DNA of 64,000 nucleotides from Symbiodinium microadriaticum (taxonomy: Eukaryota; Sar; Dinophyceae; Suessiales; Symbiodiniaceae): assembly GCA_001939145.1 (NCBI GenBank), contig LSRX01001330.1:63340-127339 (forward strand), written 5' to 3'. Below are positions 10,021-20,418 of this stretch, in pieces. Position numbers and translations under genes: made by a program. The notes under the pieces are model-generated. The model made no database searches and had not been told where the DNA came from. It saw nothing but the letters and a program-made list of their open reading frames with translations. Position 1 is the first letter of the stretch. Each line of letters starts with the position of its first letter.

Positions 10021-11340
10021 TCACTCCAGGATCCACTCGCATTTCTCATGCAAGAAGGCATCCTTGGGGGACATCTGGACTATGCCTTTCGAACAGTCCA
10101 ACCTATACTCCTTCAAAGCTGCCAGAACTCGATCAAGGCCACACTGCCTATGCAGTGCAGCTGCAGCCATGGCCTGCACATTTTTCTGCAAACCCTTGGA
10201 ACGAGTTCTTCCCAAATTCCCCATTCGTCGCATCACTTTCTTGATGCACCCCACTGTGTTTTCGGCAGAGTTGTCACCAGCAGCTACTTTAAAGTAAAGC
10301 TTAGTCTGAGCAACTGCAGGTTTTTTGGAGCCCCGGCTCTTGCACTTCTTCTCCATCATTTGCCTCGTCCTAGCATCCAAGCTGCTCTTCAAGACTCTTG
10401 TAACGGGTGTGAACACTTTCTTCATGTGGTTGACCCCATGCAAACTCGACTTGCCAGCATCACGAAGTGCTCCATGAAATGCCCGACCGCCATCTGGAGC
10501 TCCCAAAGTGCCTGCACCCATGGCATCTTTGATGGGCTGATCCACTTCAGCCCTGGACTCGGCTCCCATGCCTCTGCCAGGCTTGGACACAGTGTTCGGC
10601 AATGCTTTGGCGATCCACTGCTTGGTGAATCTTCCTTTCAAGACCAGTGTCCGGCCCAGATGAATTTTCTGCGATGGAGTCTTGGCAACACCCATTCGAC
10701 CAGAATCCGGCTCCACGATTTCGTCCTTGAACTGCACACTTCGGCTATATTTTGTTTCAGCATATGCCAAGGCAACCTTAATCTTCGTGTAGAAGTCGTC
10801 CACCTTGTGCTCTACTGAAGAAAGCGACTGTCCTGGCATACGCAACATTTGTATGGCTGAGTCGTTGCTAAGCTTGGCTCCGACAGTAAAGCATGTGCGA
10901 AGAAGCATGGCATAGTCGATGTCTGTGCCATTCGATGCAAATCCAAACAGTGGCGTGAAAGCAACTCGTGGCGCAGTCAAACGTGGTCGTTGGGAGCAGG
11001 AGCGATTTTGACATCGAAAAACAGACCCATTCTTTTGCATGTCCTTCTTGCATTTCCAGCAGACAAAGCTCATGGACTTGGAAGTGGGACATACACCAGC
11101 CTTCGTGAGAAAAGCAAGAGCTTTCTTCTGACTCATTGAATGGACTTCCTGATATGTCATCTGGTCGAGGCCCCTTAGAGTGTTGCTACTCCTGCGAGGT
11201 GTCTTGGGTGTACCACTGTATGCCAATCCAAGATCAGTCTTGAATGCCGCATTAGTCTTCTGCTTATTGCCATAGGGCGCCTGGCTATCCTTCAAGACAG
11301 CAGGCCTTCGCAACTTTGCCTTCGTAGCAATTTTCCCCAT
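10021..11340 (-). CDS. IS1595/ISXO2-like (Merlin-type) DDE transposase
   Basis: A 439-residue protein with an ATG start and TGA stop. It would cut and join the ends of its own transposon in the nucleus. Residues 94-115 form a zinc ribbon (CWKC, then C110 and C115), as found at the N terminus of the ISXO2/IS1595 family. The catalytic region shows VEPDSGRMGV (D212), APDGGRAF (D283), HGVNHMKKVFTPV (304-313) and AGDNSAENT (E360), which fit the DDE/DDN core of the family. The N-terminal 60 residues are basic. The frame is uninterrupted and lies within matched terminal inverted repeats, so it may be functional or recently active. The family call rests on motif reading, not on a profile search. Confidence 0.7.
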   Translation of the reverse strand: MGKIATKAKLRRPAVLKDSQAPYGNKQKTNAAFKTDLGLAYSGTPKTPRRSSNTLRGLDQMTYQEVHSMSQKKALAFLTKAGVCPTSKSMSFVCWKCKKDMQKNGSVFRCQNRSCSQRPRLTAPRVAFTPLFGFASNGTDIDYAMLLRTCFTVGAKLSNDSAIQMLRMPGQSLSSVEHKVDDFYTKIKVALAYAETKYSRSVQFKDEIVEPDSGRMGVAKTPSQKIHLGRTLVLKGRFTKQWIAKALPNTVSKPGRGMGAESRAEVDQPIKDAMGAGTLGAPDGGRAFHGALRDAGKSSLHGVNHMKKVFTPVTRVLKSSLDARTRQMMEKKCKSRGSKKPAVAQTKLYFKVAAGDNSAENTVGCIKKVMRRMGNLGRTRSKGLQKNVQAMAAAALHRQCGLDRVLAALKEYRLDCSKGIVQMSPKDAFLHEKCEWILE

Positions 11341-11387
11341 TGCTGCGAGATATAAAGTAATATAAAGTTATTTATATGTAGAGAGAC

Positions 11388-11452
11388 ATATATATATACA
11401 TATATACGTGTATGTATATATGTATGTATATATATATATATATATACACATG
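11388..11452. repeat. TA-rich microsatellite
   Basis: (TA)n with TATG and TACA interruptions, inside the transposon upstream of the transposase start. Confidence 0.85.
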
Positions 11453-11506
11453 TGTAGTGGCATAACCCCGCCCTTGAACAAGAAAGCGTTGGAGACAGCT
11501 TAGGGC

Positions 11507-11526
11507 TGTGGGCAAATAGGGGGGGG
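11507..11526. repeat. Right terminal inverted repeat of the transposon
   Basis: TGTGGGCAAATAGGGGGGGG, the inverse of the left terminus with one mismatch. Confidence 0.75.
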
Positions 11527-12109
11527 TGAGGGTAGACCTAGTGTTCCTGCGTCATTCTGAAGTACACCCCTAAACACCGTGCAGCACCATCCAACGTCGG
11601 GACATCCTAGGCACAAAGTGAGGGATCTCATGAGAAATTGCTTCAAGTTGTGCTATGATTCGCTTGTGCAATTGTTGCATCTACTTCTTGTCCGCTTTGC
11701 AGTTTGTGCGAACGTTATGCTCTTGCTGATCGCAGTGCAAGGGTTCCTGCAAGAACAAGATTTACATAATCTTATATAGCATTATATAATCTTATATAAT
11801 ATTATTTAATCTTACAGAATATTATATAATATTATATAATTCAACATCCGGCAACAGATCCCTGCAGTACCAGCTGTTCTTCTTATCGCGGAGTGTACCT
11901 ATGGGGGGTCGGTTGCTCACGGGATTCCCTTCTATTCCTTGCACAGTTATACTATATGAGACCGCCCCAAAATCCGACTCCAACTCTTAAGTGGGAGTCA
12001 GGATTAGGGGGACCCTTGGGGATATAGACCCTCTCAAGAAGGCCCCCTCTAAGAGAGCCAGAAGTAGGGTTTAGAAGGGTCCTTTTTAGGGGCTCGTCCT
12101 AATACTACC
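11527..12109. other. Gene-free; AT-rich palindromic stretch
   Basis: TTATATAATCTTATATAATA-type repeats lie at about 11760-11845. The 66-codon frame at 11579-11779 is hydrophobic at its C terminus but unsupported. Confidence 0.4.
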
Positions 12110-12226
12110 TACAGTAGAAGCCCAAAAGTTGGAAACCCAATAGCCTCAACCCCTAAGAGTAATGTATAAGGAATCCCAGCACGAATTGTCCCAAATCCGG
12201 TTTCCCAACTTTTTGGGGTTTACCAT
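12110..12226. mobile_element. Foldback element, family F8, copy a
   Basis: The arm CCCAAAAGTTGGAAACC at 12121 faces GGTTTCCCAACTTTTTGGGG at 12199-12218. The core contains ATAGCCTCAA and GGAATCCCAGCA. A copy lacking most of its left arm is at 25090-25186. Confidence 0.6.
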
Positions 12227-12286
12227 AGGATTAAGGCCCCCGACACAGAGGAAGCCCTAGGCACCATCCGCACGAGGATGCAGAGT

Positions 12287-12383
12287 TTAGGGATTTAGGG
12301 CTTAGGGACTTAGGGTTTAGGGATTTAGGGTTTAGGGACTTAGGGTTTAGGGATTTAGGGCTTAGGGATTTAGGGTTTAGGGT
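12287..12383 (+). repeat. TTTAGGG/ATTTAGGG tract
   Basis: Alternating TTTAGGG, CTTAGGG and eight-base ATTTAGGG units form a loose 13-15 bp period. Confidence 0.8.
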
Positions 12384-12394
12384 ATTTTTGGGGG

Positions 12395-12480
12395 GGAGGC
12401 TTCCTATGTTTATCGTAGGTAAAACATACCCCCGAAACCCTATTCACCCCCGAAACCCTATTCGAATCATTAAGGCCCCG
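12395..12480. mobile_element. Partial foldback element, family F4, copy d
   Basis: The right arm CCCCCGAAACCCTATTCGAA followed by TCATTAAGGCCCC matches the F4 right arm. The left arm is degenerate and part of the right arm (CCCCCGAAACCCTATTC) is duplicated. Confidence 0.45.
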
Positions 12481-13340
12481 ATGTTGCTTGATTCTCTGCG
12501 CATGCCTGGACTCAAGGATATATTGCTAAAGCCCATTCCCAAAAAAAGCTCTCAACGCTAACCACAGGACCCTGAAGTCGTGAAACCTTGACCCGCAAAG
12601 CCCTAAAGCACTAAACTCACAATCCAAGTCTTTAGAACCCTGAAACCCACACGACCTTTTCTAGCAAGAGACCAGAGACTGTGTAGCGAATACATCCCCT
12701 TTCTATGGCCCCCTGCTGGGCATACTCTAAGCTCTCTCCGTACTTGCTTACTTTGGACAATCCCCATGTACATGTACGAAGAAGTCCCTCCACAAACTGT
12801 ACCGTAGGATGCTCGGAAACCCTTGGCTAATCGTTCAGGCCGCTATATTAAGCACCGTGTCTTGGGGGTGAGGCTTTAGGGTTCGGGGTTTTAAGGTTAG
12901 CTGCCTTTGGTATTTTGGTGTTTAAGGTTTAGGGTTCCGGGTGTCAGGTCCCCTAACCCCCATACCTAAAGTGCAATATGCTGCAATGCAGGGTCTGCTT
13001 CCGGGTTTTCCGTTTATGGGGCTCTGGTGGAGCCTTTATCAATTGAGAAGGGTCTTGGGGTCCTTTATAGTATACGTATCCTCATAAGGACGGGCGATAA
13101 GATGACTATCGTCCGAATTGTTTAGGCTTCCTAAACCCTAAACCCTAAACCCCAAATCCTAAACCCTAAACCCTAGATCCTAAACCCTAAACCCCTAAAC
13201 CCTAAACCCTAAATCCTATACCACTACAGTCGGCAGCCTTTTCTATCGCGGCCAACAACCCCCAGCATGTCCTCCGGAGCTGAAGCATATCCACCAGCCA
13301 TGGCCCAGCTAAGACCACCGCTGCTTTAGCGTTTAATATC
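12481..13340. repeat. Gene-free with CCCTAAA tract
   Basis: A CCCTAAA tract with one-base variants runs from about 13130 to 13220. The rest is low-grade telomere-like or unassigned DNA. Confidence 0.6.
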
Positions 13341-13434
13341 GGGGCCTTAATAATTAGAATAGGGTTTGGGGGTATATTCTACTATAGCTGTAATAAGAAA
13401 CCCCCAAAACCCTATTCTAAATATTTAAGGGCCC
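13341..13434. mobile_element. Foldback element, family F4, copy b
   Basis: The left arm GGGGCCTTAATAATTAGAAT, then AGGGTTTGGGGG, pairs with the inverse arm ending in ATTTAAGGGCCC. The core is TATATTCTACTATAGC and TAATAAGAAACC. This is the best-preserved copy of F4. Confidence 0.65.
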
Positions 13435-13535
13435 TACATTATGGGTTTAGGGCTGCTGCGTTTTTGAGTTGCGACCGGCAAGGCGCTCCCTTAAAATCCC
13501 TAAGCCCGCTGACAAGCTTTCGCAGCCCGTCGAAG

Positions 13536-13641
13536 TGGGAGTTTCCGAACATAAGGGCTGCCTTATTTTGGGGGGTTCTTATAATAAGGTTCCTACTATT
13601 TAGGGTACTATATTAGGGTCCCCTATTTTCGGAAACCCCCA
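13536..13641. mobile_element. Foldback element, family F3, copy b
   Basis: The left arm is TGGGAGTTTCCGAACATAAG and the right arm is the inverse of GGGGGTTTCCGAAAATAGGG. The core is nearly the same as in F3a (TTCCTACTATTTAGGGTACT). AAGTGGG occurs at both borders (13533-13539 and 13641-13647) and could be a target duplication. Confidence 0.65.
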
Positions 13642-14913
13642 AGTGGGTTAGTGGTTTCAGGAGTTTGGGGTTCTCTGATTCGTTTGTTGCTCAGGACTGC
13701 AATCTGCCAGAAAGACAGCGGAGATGGCAGATCTGGCATCGCGCGCCGGGCCTCTCTCGAATCCGACCCTATTCCATGAAACCTGAAACCCTAAACCCTA
13801 AACCCTAAACCCTAAACCCTAAACCCTACCCTACCCTAAACCCTAAACCCTTAAACCTGAAAAACCTTGAGCTTGAGGCCCTAAACCTTACAACCCCACA
13901 GCCCCAAAAGTCTTACAAACCCTGAAGCACGAAGGCCCGAATCCAAAGACCCCCCCAAAAAAAAGCGCTTAAAGCCCTCAACAACAGTAGGGCTTGAGGG
14001 TGCAGGGTAAGGGTTTAGGGTTAAGGGTTTGGGGTTGCTTCAGGGCTTGGGGTAAGCCCCCCAAAAGACCCTACAGAAAGCGTCTAATTACTCATCCCCA
14101 AAGGCCCAGAACCCTCAACTTCCAGGGGATTTTGTGAGATGTGTAACCCTACCCACAACCCGGAGGATAACTTTAGAACACCCCAAGCACCAAAAGCCCC
14201 AGACCCGACCACCCCCAAAAAGCCCGAAACCCTAAACCCTAAACTCCTAAACCCGAACCCCCAAACCCTAAAACCTACACCCTATAACTGTAACCCCAAG
14301 CCCTAAACCCCCCACACCCTCAAACCCCGAAGTCCCCAACCCCCAAATCCGGTTTTTGTCGCGCCCCGTCAAGGCTGTTGGAAGCGGTCGCTGGTGATCC
14401 AGATCGTCGTCCTCCAAGGCTCCGCTCTCACCACCTCCTTCGGCTTACTGCTTTATCGGGGGTTCCGGTGCTTTTGTTTCGGGCTTAGGGTTTGGCGTCT
14501 TTGAAGTTATTATTGTTGTTGTTGTTGTTTTTTTTTCTGGGGGGGGGGGGTCTTTTAGGGTTTAGGGTTTAGGGATTGGGGTTTGGAGTTTGGGGTTTCG
14601 GGGTTCTGTACGTGACTTCTTCCTTCGGTTGAGGGCGGAAGCATTTGGCGCCTTGGGGGTTTGGAGTTTCCAGCTAAAGATCTTTTGAGCTAAACACCCT
14701 AAACCCTAAACTCCAAAACCTACACCCTATAACCCTAGACCCTAAGCCCCTAAACCCTAAACCCCAAAACCGTCTCGCAGGTGATAGGGTTTAGGGGCTG
14801 ACGCGTTTCAGACGCCTGGGGCTTCAGGGGGTTTGAGTTCCGACAGCTTTTTGCAAGCCAGGTGGGCGATGGAGCTCAAGGCTTGCGGCAAAGGACATCA
14901 TAGTTTCTTAGGG
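13642..14913. repeat. Telomere-like tracts in gene-free DNA
   Basis: CCCTAAA tracts lie at about 13787-13860, 14228-14320 and 14695-14770. TTTAGGG units lie at about 14010-14040 and 14557-14600. A TTGTTG/T/G homopolymer stretch is at about 14508-14550. No gene is supported. Confidence 0.65.
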
Positions 14914-15000
14914 GCTGAGCACCCTGGCACAAAAAGGGTTAACCTTTCAATTATGGTGGGATTATACAAGCCCAAAAAGGTTAAAGGTTACCTACTCAGC
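14914..15000. mobile_element. Foldback element, family F2, copy b
   Basis: An 87-bp copy of F2a, bounded by GCTGAG and CTCAGC, with the same central TTCAATTATGGTGGGATTAT. Confidence 0.6.
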
Positions 15001-15437
15001 TACTGAGATTTCGATCTTTCATACTTAACGAGCTTATTCTTCAGAATAAAATCAATTGCCAGCTTGGGTTGGGGTTTAGGGCCCTGTCCGCCTCCGTCCG
15101 CAAGCCTTGGGCTTGCAGCTTTAGCGCCTTCAGGAATTTGTGTGTTGGGGGGTTCGGGGGTTTGGGGAGTTTGAGGCTTTGCAGATGGCGAAGTAAAAAC
15201 GCTAAGCCCTAAACTCCGAAGCCCATCTACTCTTGGGCCCTAAACCTCAAAACCCCGAAGTCCCAAAATTTGTGAACCCCTCCACCCCCAAATCCCTAAA
15301 CCCTAAACTAAACCCTGCTGTAAACCTAAAGCCCCTACACCCCTAGACCCCAACCCCCAAATCCTTTATCGGGAACAAAGGGCCTTCCAGAACGTCGGAG
15401 ACCCCGCAGACCCAGAGCGGTTTAGGGTTTAGGGTTT
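15001..15437. repeat. Gene-free, degenerate CCCTAAA units
   Basis: CCCTAAA variants lie at about 15200-15350 and TTTAGGG units at about 15421-15437, abutting foldback element F6a. Confidence 0.55.
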
Positions 15438-15534
15438 ACCTGGACCCTTAAGAACCTCCCTTTTTTGGGTTTCCTTATTATGGATTTCCTTATATTATAA
15501 GTCCTTAAGACGGTAGGTTCTTTCGGGTCTACGT
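15438..15534. mobile_element. Foldback element, family F6, copy a
   Basis: The left arm ACCTGGACCCTTAAGAACCT and the inverse arm GGTAGGTTCTTTCGGGTCTA flank a core with TTCCTTATTATGG and CTTATATTATAAG. Flanked on both sides by TTTAGGG. Relatives are at 18443-18505 and 39168-39252. Confidence 0.6.
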
Positions 15535-15678
15535 AGGGTTTAGGGTTCAGGGCGTTCAGACATGGCCTCGAACCACTTGCGGTCATCGGAAACCTGGGCT
15601 ATCACCGAAGCGCCATGGGTGTTGCATGGCTTACTACTTACGTGCGATGCGCATATGGCAGGCCGTCTCCATCGTTGG

Positions 15679-15799
15679 TTGATGATATGGTTCTACCTTC
15701 GTGATACTGTTGCTGCATTACCTTAACGACCCTCGCCTATGGGAGCTAGGGTATATTCCTCATTATGGGTAATGCAGGATTTATATAATCAACCGTAGC
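15679..15799. mobile_element. Foldback element, family F1, copy c
   Basis: The right arm GGTAATGCAGGATTTATATA, ending CAACCGTAGC, is intact. The left arm is split by about 20 bases inserted between TTGATGATAT and CTGCATTACC. Confidence 0.6.
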
Positions 15800-16230
15800 T
15801 CATCATGTCCAGTGTAACTGTCATCATCAAATCGCTTGAAAGCGGACCCTTCGGGTGAATACTATTCGAGCTGTCGACAGGTGCCTTCCCTCGAAGAAAT
15901 ATTAGGTATGGTGGTATGAACATGTCCGCTTGGGTAGAGGATCAAAATATAAGGGACCCCTCACGAAGCCATGAAGCAAGGTAGTTCTTCGTGCCCGCAT
16001 AGCGGCCATAGAGGTAGGTGAGCACCACATCTGCAGCGTTCCTCGGGACTTCTCTGATCTTGGAGTCGGACTCCACCACCAGAAATAGGGTTTGGGGTTT
16101 AGGGTTTAGGGCCAACCCAAGAGCTTCGACTAAAAGCCAACAGATGCTCGAAGCTGCTGAAATGTGCAACTGCAACAACCTGTGCAGCAAAGTGGAGGTG
16201 GATTGCCCAACATGGGGGGAGGTAGATACA
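15800..16230. other. Gene-free interval
   Basis: Frames at 15942-16245 on both strands overlap a short telomere-like block and show no recognisable domain. Confidence 0.4.
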
Positions 16231-16302
16231 CGGGTAGTTCTCTAAATTAGGGTCCCTTTTTTAGGTCGCGGCATCCCGGACCCGAACTCAAAGAACTACC
16301 CG
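16231..16302. mobile_element. Foldback element, family F5, copy a
   Basis: CGGGTAGTTCTCTAAATTAG faces the inverse ending AAGAACTACCCG. Inside is AGGGTCCC facing GGACCCG. It is about 72 bp and is related to 28243-28331 through TTCTCTAA-TT(A/G)-AGGGTCCC. Confidence 0.55.
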
Positions 16303-17869
16303 CATGTTTTGCGGTGATTCTCAGGCCAAACCTGCAAGCCGTAAGCCCACAAGCCCGACAGTGGCGAGGCCGGTGATACAATCCTACCACCTCTGCAAGA
16401 TAAAGCCCCGACCACCCCCGCATAATCATCACATAGTGGTCCGAAGAATTAATGCTCATCGTCCCTATGGAACTCCGTTTTAACATACTCTGAAGCCCTG
16501 TTCTACCTCTTAACGCCCCTGCCACACAAAAAACAAAACTATAAACACCTCTTAAGTGAAGACTGCAGTGACTATAGAAAAAGTCAACAGCATAAAACCC
16601 CATTCTACGTCCTAAACCCTAAGCCCTAAACCCCTAAACCCTAAACCCTAAACCGTATAAAACCCCCACTCTACGTTCTTGAGCCCTGGTCTACACCTCT
16701 CTGCTGCACGAGCCTCTCCGCCCCGGTCCTTGGCGCGTCTTCCGAAAGCTTGAGGATTTAGGGTCTTGGGGCGGCTGGTTTAGGGTTTAGGGTTTAGGGT
16801 TTAGGGTTTAGGGTCTAAGGTTTAGGGTTTAGGGTTTAGGGTTTAGGGTCTAAGGTTTAGGGTTTAGGGTTTAGGATTCAGGGCCCTCGCGCTTTTTGCG
16901 GCTTAGGGGTCTACGGCTTCGGGCTTATGGGGCTGGTTTAGGAGAGCAGCTCGAAGCTGAAAGGATGGGAACCCCTACCTGGTTCCCTGTTAGGGCTGTA
17001 TAAAACATGATCTTTTTTTAATCCTATATTTATTTGGTATTATGATAAAAAAAAATCCAAAATTCTATCCAAAAAAAGGACCCAGCTACTTTCTACCTAA
17101 GGGCCGCCACAAGAAGATGGGAACCCCTGAGCCGAGGGCCCCCAAGGACATCTGAGTTTTCGAAGTTAGGGCTTTTCTTTTGGAGGGGGGGGTCCTAAGG
17201 TTTAGGGTTTAGGGTTAGGGTTTCCTTTTGGGGGGTTTAGGGTTTAGGGTCTAGGGTTAGGGCTTTCCTTTTGGAGGGTCCTGTTTCATTAAGGATGCCG
17301 TATCATACTTGGGACTTCGAAAGGGGCCCCAAAATTCAGAGAGCGTCCCAAGTCTAAACCCCGAAGACGCCAGAAACCCGGAAGCGGCAAAACAAAACAT
17401 CAAGCCCTGCTCCCCAGAAAACCTATAAGCACAAACCCTATACTTCCCAAACGATCAACCCTAGAACCCCTTTAAGCCCTAAACCCTCAACCCTGCTGCA
17501 ACCCTAAACCCTGCAACCACTTTAAGGCCTAAACCCTAAACCTTCAAAACCCCTCAGCCCTAAAGCCTAAACCCTATAACCCCTCAGCCCTAAACCCTCA
17601 ACCCTGAACCCTATATAACCCCCCGAGCACCCCCCAAAACAAAAAACAGGTGGAGCATCCTCGTGGGCACCAGCAGAAGCTGGGATTCGTCGATGCCAGA
17701 CGCCAGGAGCCTTCTTCGGATCCTGTCCTGTCAAGGTTAAAAGAAACTACAGGGAGTTTAGGGTTTAAGGTATTTTGGGGTTTAGGGTTTAGGGTTTTAG
17801 GGTTTAGGGCTTTAGGGTTTAAGGGTTTAGGGCTTCAGGGTTTTAGGGTTTAGGGCTTAAGGAAACTAC
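16303..17869. repeat. Telomere-like tracts in gene-free DNA
   Basis: CCCTAAA units lie at about 16611-16653 and 17470-17610, TTTAGGG units at about 16776-16875, 17199-17265 and 17758-17860. Near 16980-17110 an AT-rich stretch contains TTTTTTTAATCC and AAAAAAAAATCC. Frames through these tracts encode strings such as GFRVLGFRALGFKGLG and are repeat artefacts. Confidence 0.7.
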
Positions 17870-17963
17870 AGGTGGGGAGTTCAGGGCTTTTTAGGGCTTC
17901 TATAAGGCTTCTATAAGGTATATAGACCTTCTATAAGGCTTCTACAACTGTAACTACCCACCT
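17870..17963. mobile_element. Foldback element, family F7, copy a
   Basis: AGGTGGGGAGT faces ACTACCCACCT. The core has three copies of CTTCTATAAGG. The flanks (GGAAAC before, GAAAATGTCC after) are shared with copy b at 36361-36442, so the true element is slightly longer. Confidence 0.6.
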
Positions 17964-18442
17964 GAAAATGTCCGAGATTTAGTTTCGGCTTAGGGGGCAC
18001 TGGGGATCCAGGGTTCGTTGCTTAGGGTTTGGGCCTTGGGGCTGAGGGCGACAGGGTGGCCGTTTTCTCAAAGGGATGCAGCGGCACCCTAAACCCTACA
18101 TCGTGCGATAAGGTGGTCGCTTGCGGCTCGGGCCTAGAAATGCGAACAGAGTGGTTTGAGCGATTTGAGGCCCTGGCCGAGCATGAGCAAGTCTAGGTCT
18201 TGAGAAGGTACTTCGGAACTGAGTGACGTAAGTGGGCCGAAATAGTTCAAAAAGGGTTTTGTCGGGTCATACTTAGTTCGATGGAGACCGACAAGGGAAT
18301 GTGATTCCTAATTGTTATAACCCCCGGCCCTGAACCCGAAGCCCTAAACCTCGCGACTTTTTGAATCGGTGCCTGAGCCGGGAAAACGGTTTAGAACAGC
18401 TTGCAGGCCAACAGTCTAAAGACGGCTTGGGGCTTAGAGTGT
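17964..18442. other. Gene-free interval
   Basis: No gene, foldback element or long repeat was seen. A few telomere-like heptamers are scattered through it. Confidence 0.45.
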
Positions 18443-18505
18443 ACCTGGACCCAAAGAACCTACCTTTTTAGGGTTTCTTGTATATAAGTGCTTAAAAAGG
18501 TAGGA
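18443..18505. mobile_element. Truncated foldback element, family F6, copy b
   Basis: The left arm ACCTGGACCCAAAGAACCTA and the short inverse AAAAAGGTAGGA. The outer part of the right arm is missing. Confidence 0.5.
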
Positions 18506-20418
18506 TGTGTGGGGTTTAGAGTCTAGGCTTTAGTGTTTCAAGGGTGCAGGTCTTCCAAGTCTGAAATGTTTACGTAAGGCTGAACGGGCACTTCGCCAGA
18601 AGCCACAGTAGCCTCAGGCAAAATCGGATATTTGACAGGAGTAGGATCCTCGATGCACGAAGCCCCCAAATGAAAAAAAAAACGGTTCAGAAGTCGCCCT
18701 TTACAGACCCCAAACCGTCACCCCATTTACTAAGTTCTTGAACTTCACCAAACGCTAAACCTACGAGTTATAAGCCCTAACCCACCCAAGCCTGAAACTC
18801 TAAATCTCTCAGAACTTAAATCCTGACATGGAGAGCTGTAAACCCAGACAACGCAGAGAACAGCAATGCAAATGCAGCAGGAAAGCAAGCTCTTAAAGCG
18901 CAAGGGCGGGACCCAAGGCAGAATTCTTGCAATTCTCCAGGCCCCCCACACGAAACCCTGATAGCATGGTAAACCTCAAAGACCCGTCATGACGAACCCT
19001 AGACCTATACCCTCAAGAACAAGATAAATAGAAATTGCGTGACTGTCGCTTCCAGCTGCATCTTCATTGGTTTCGATTTTTCCTTTCAATGCGTGCGAGG
19101 AATCCCTGGCACGTACCCCGATCCACGAAGACTTTGATTGTCTGAGATGGATCTTCGAAGGCAAGCCTTCCAGCCCTTTTTTGCCCGACAGCCTTAAAGT
19201 CCCGAAACACGAAGAACTCTTCGGAACAGAGCCTCTTTCCCTGAATCTGCCAAAAAGCCTGGAATTCTAAAGCTCGCAACCTCTTGAACTGGCTCCCAGA
19301 ACCCCAAAACCCTACAGAAACCTCAATCCCTGCAGCCCTCGAGCTACCATGAAAAGACACCCTAAACACTCGAAGAAACAAACCCTTCCGGACGCCCTCA
19401 AGGCTTATGCTCCTCTAAAGCGTCGAAATCTCTCAAGCCCTAGAAGTCGCAATCGGACCCCCCCCCTGCAACCCCTCAGCCCTGGGCCCTGAACGCTCCA
19501 GAACCCCGGAAATCCCTGCGGCCCTTAGGGCTCGGAAACCCCATCCAAGAGGCAGAAGCCCAAGAAAAGAGACCCGAAACCCAGTGGCCCAGGAACAAAA
19601 ACACGCGAGTCGAATTAAGAGCTCATATCCAAGATGATGGTACATGTGCGCGGGACAGAGCGTCCTAGGGTAGCACCCCAGTTCTTAGTATCAAGCTGAA
19701 AGCTAAGTAGCACTGGCTTCTTACAGAACGGGAGCTGAGAGAACAGATATACACCCGCAACTACTCTGCACCCTCTTTCCATCTTCTTCTTAGATCTACC
19801 GAACGACTAGCAAACATGCAAACGGCCTTGAACCCCAAACTGCACCACAAACCTCACTCGCCGCTTTTGTCAAATTTTTTTCCCATTAAAGTCATGAATT
19901 CCTTTGTAGCTAGTAGGGTTTAGCACGGTTTCGCGAAGTTTTCGCCAGGGCTTGTTGCATGAGGTTGATATTTTGGAATTCTGACTCGGGTTCTGCAAAG
20001 ATATCCTCGTACCATGTTGTTTAGCTGCAGGATTCAGGAGTGGAAAGGGCTAAACGAGCTACTCTTGACTTACATGCTCGCTTTCATGGGGAGGGAAGGG
20101 GCCGAGGCCGGCCAGTAGACTGAAGCGAGCGGCCTGTCACGATGTAGTCACGCTGGCCACCTCGGCTTGGGAAAGCACGTTCGGGGATTGGGTGGGTAGG
20201 GGTGGGGAAGGGGCGCCACACTTCACAATGCCACGGAGGGCAGAAAGAACATCACACCGCGCCTTCGGCCACGTATTCGGCGCCGGTACCTGGAAAAAAC
20301 ACAGGTGCCTAGCACCGGGACGCATGGTCGGGATAGTTAGAATCTCACCTTGGATTCCGCCGGGCTCAATATTCCTGGCACAGATGCTGATGGGCAAAGT
20401 GGTGGAAAAAGACTGCTG
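18506..20418. other. Gene-free, degenerate telomere-like DNA
   Basis: CCCTAAA/CCCTCGA-type degenerate units occur up to about 19600. 19650-20418 is unique-looking. Frames of 60-110 codons occur on both strands with no recognisable features and were not called. Confidence 0.4.

Larger units (their letters stand above)
9955..11526 (-). mobile_element. IS1595/ISXO2-type DNA transposon with inverted termini
   Basis: One transposase gene lies between inverted termini. Both ends read inward as a C run followed by TATTTGCCC(G/A)CA. The C run is 10 bases on the left and 8 on the right. The element is about 1.57 kb. The transposase is uninterrupted, so the copy looks complete. The 8-9 bp flanking duplication usual for Merlin/IS1595-type elements was not evident: CCGCCG precedes the left end and TGAGGG follows the right end. 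A TA-rich microsatellite sits between the transposase start and the right terminus. Confidence 0.7.

Noticed and set aside
17650-17853. Frame ending in GFRVLGFRALGFKGLG-type repeats
   Set aside because: Translated TTTAGGG units, a common false protein in such genomes.
18976-19381. 105-codon minus frame and 67-codon plus frame
   Set aside because: They overlap degenerate CCCTAAA-derived sequence and conflict with each other.
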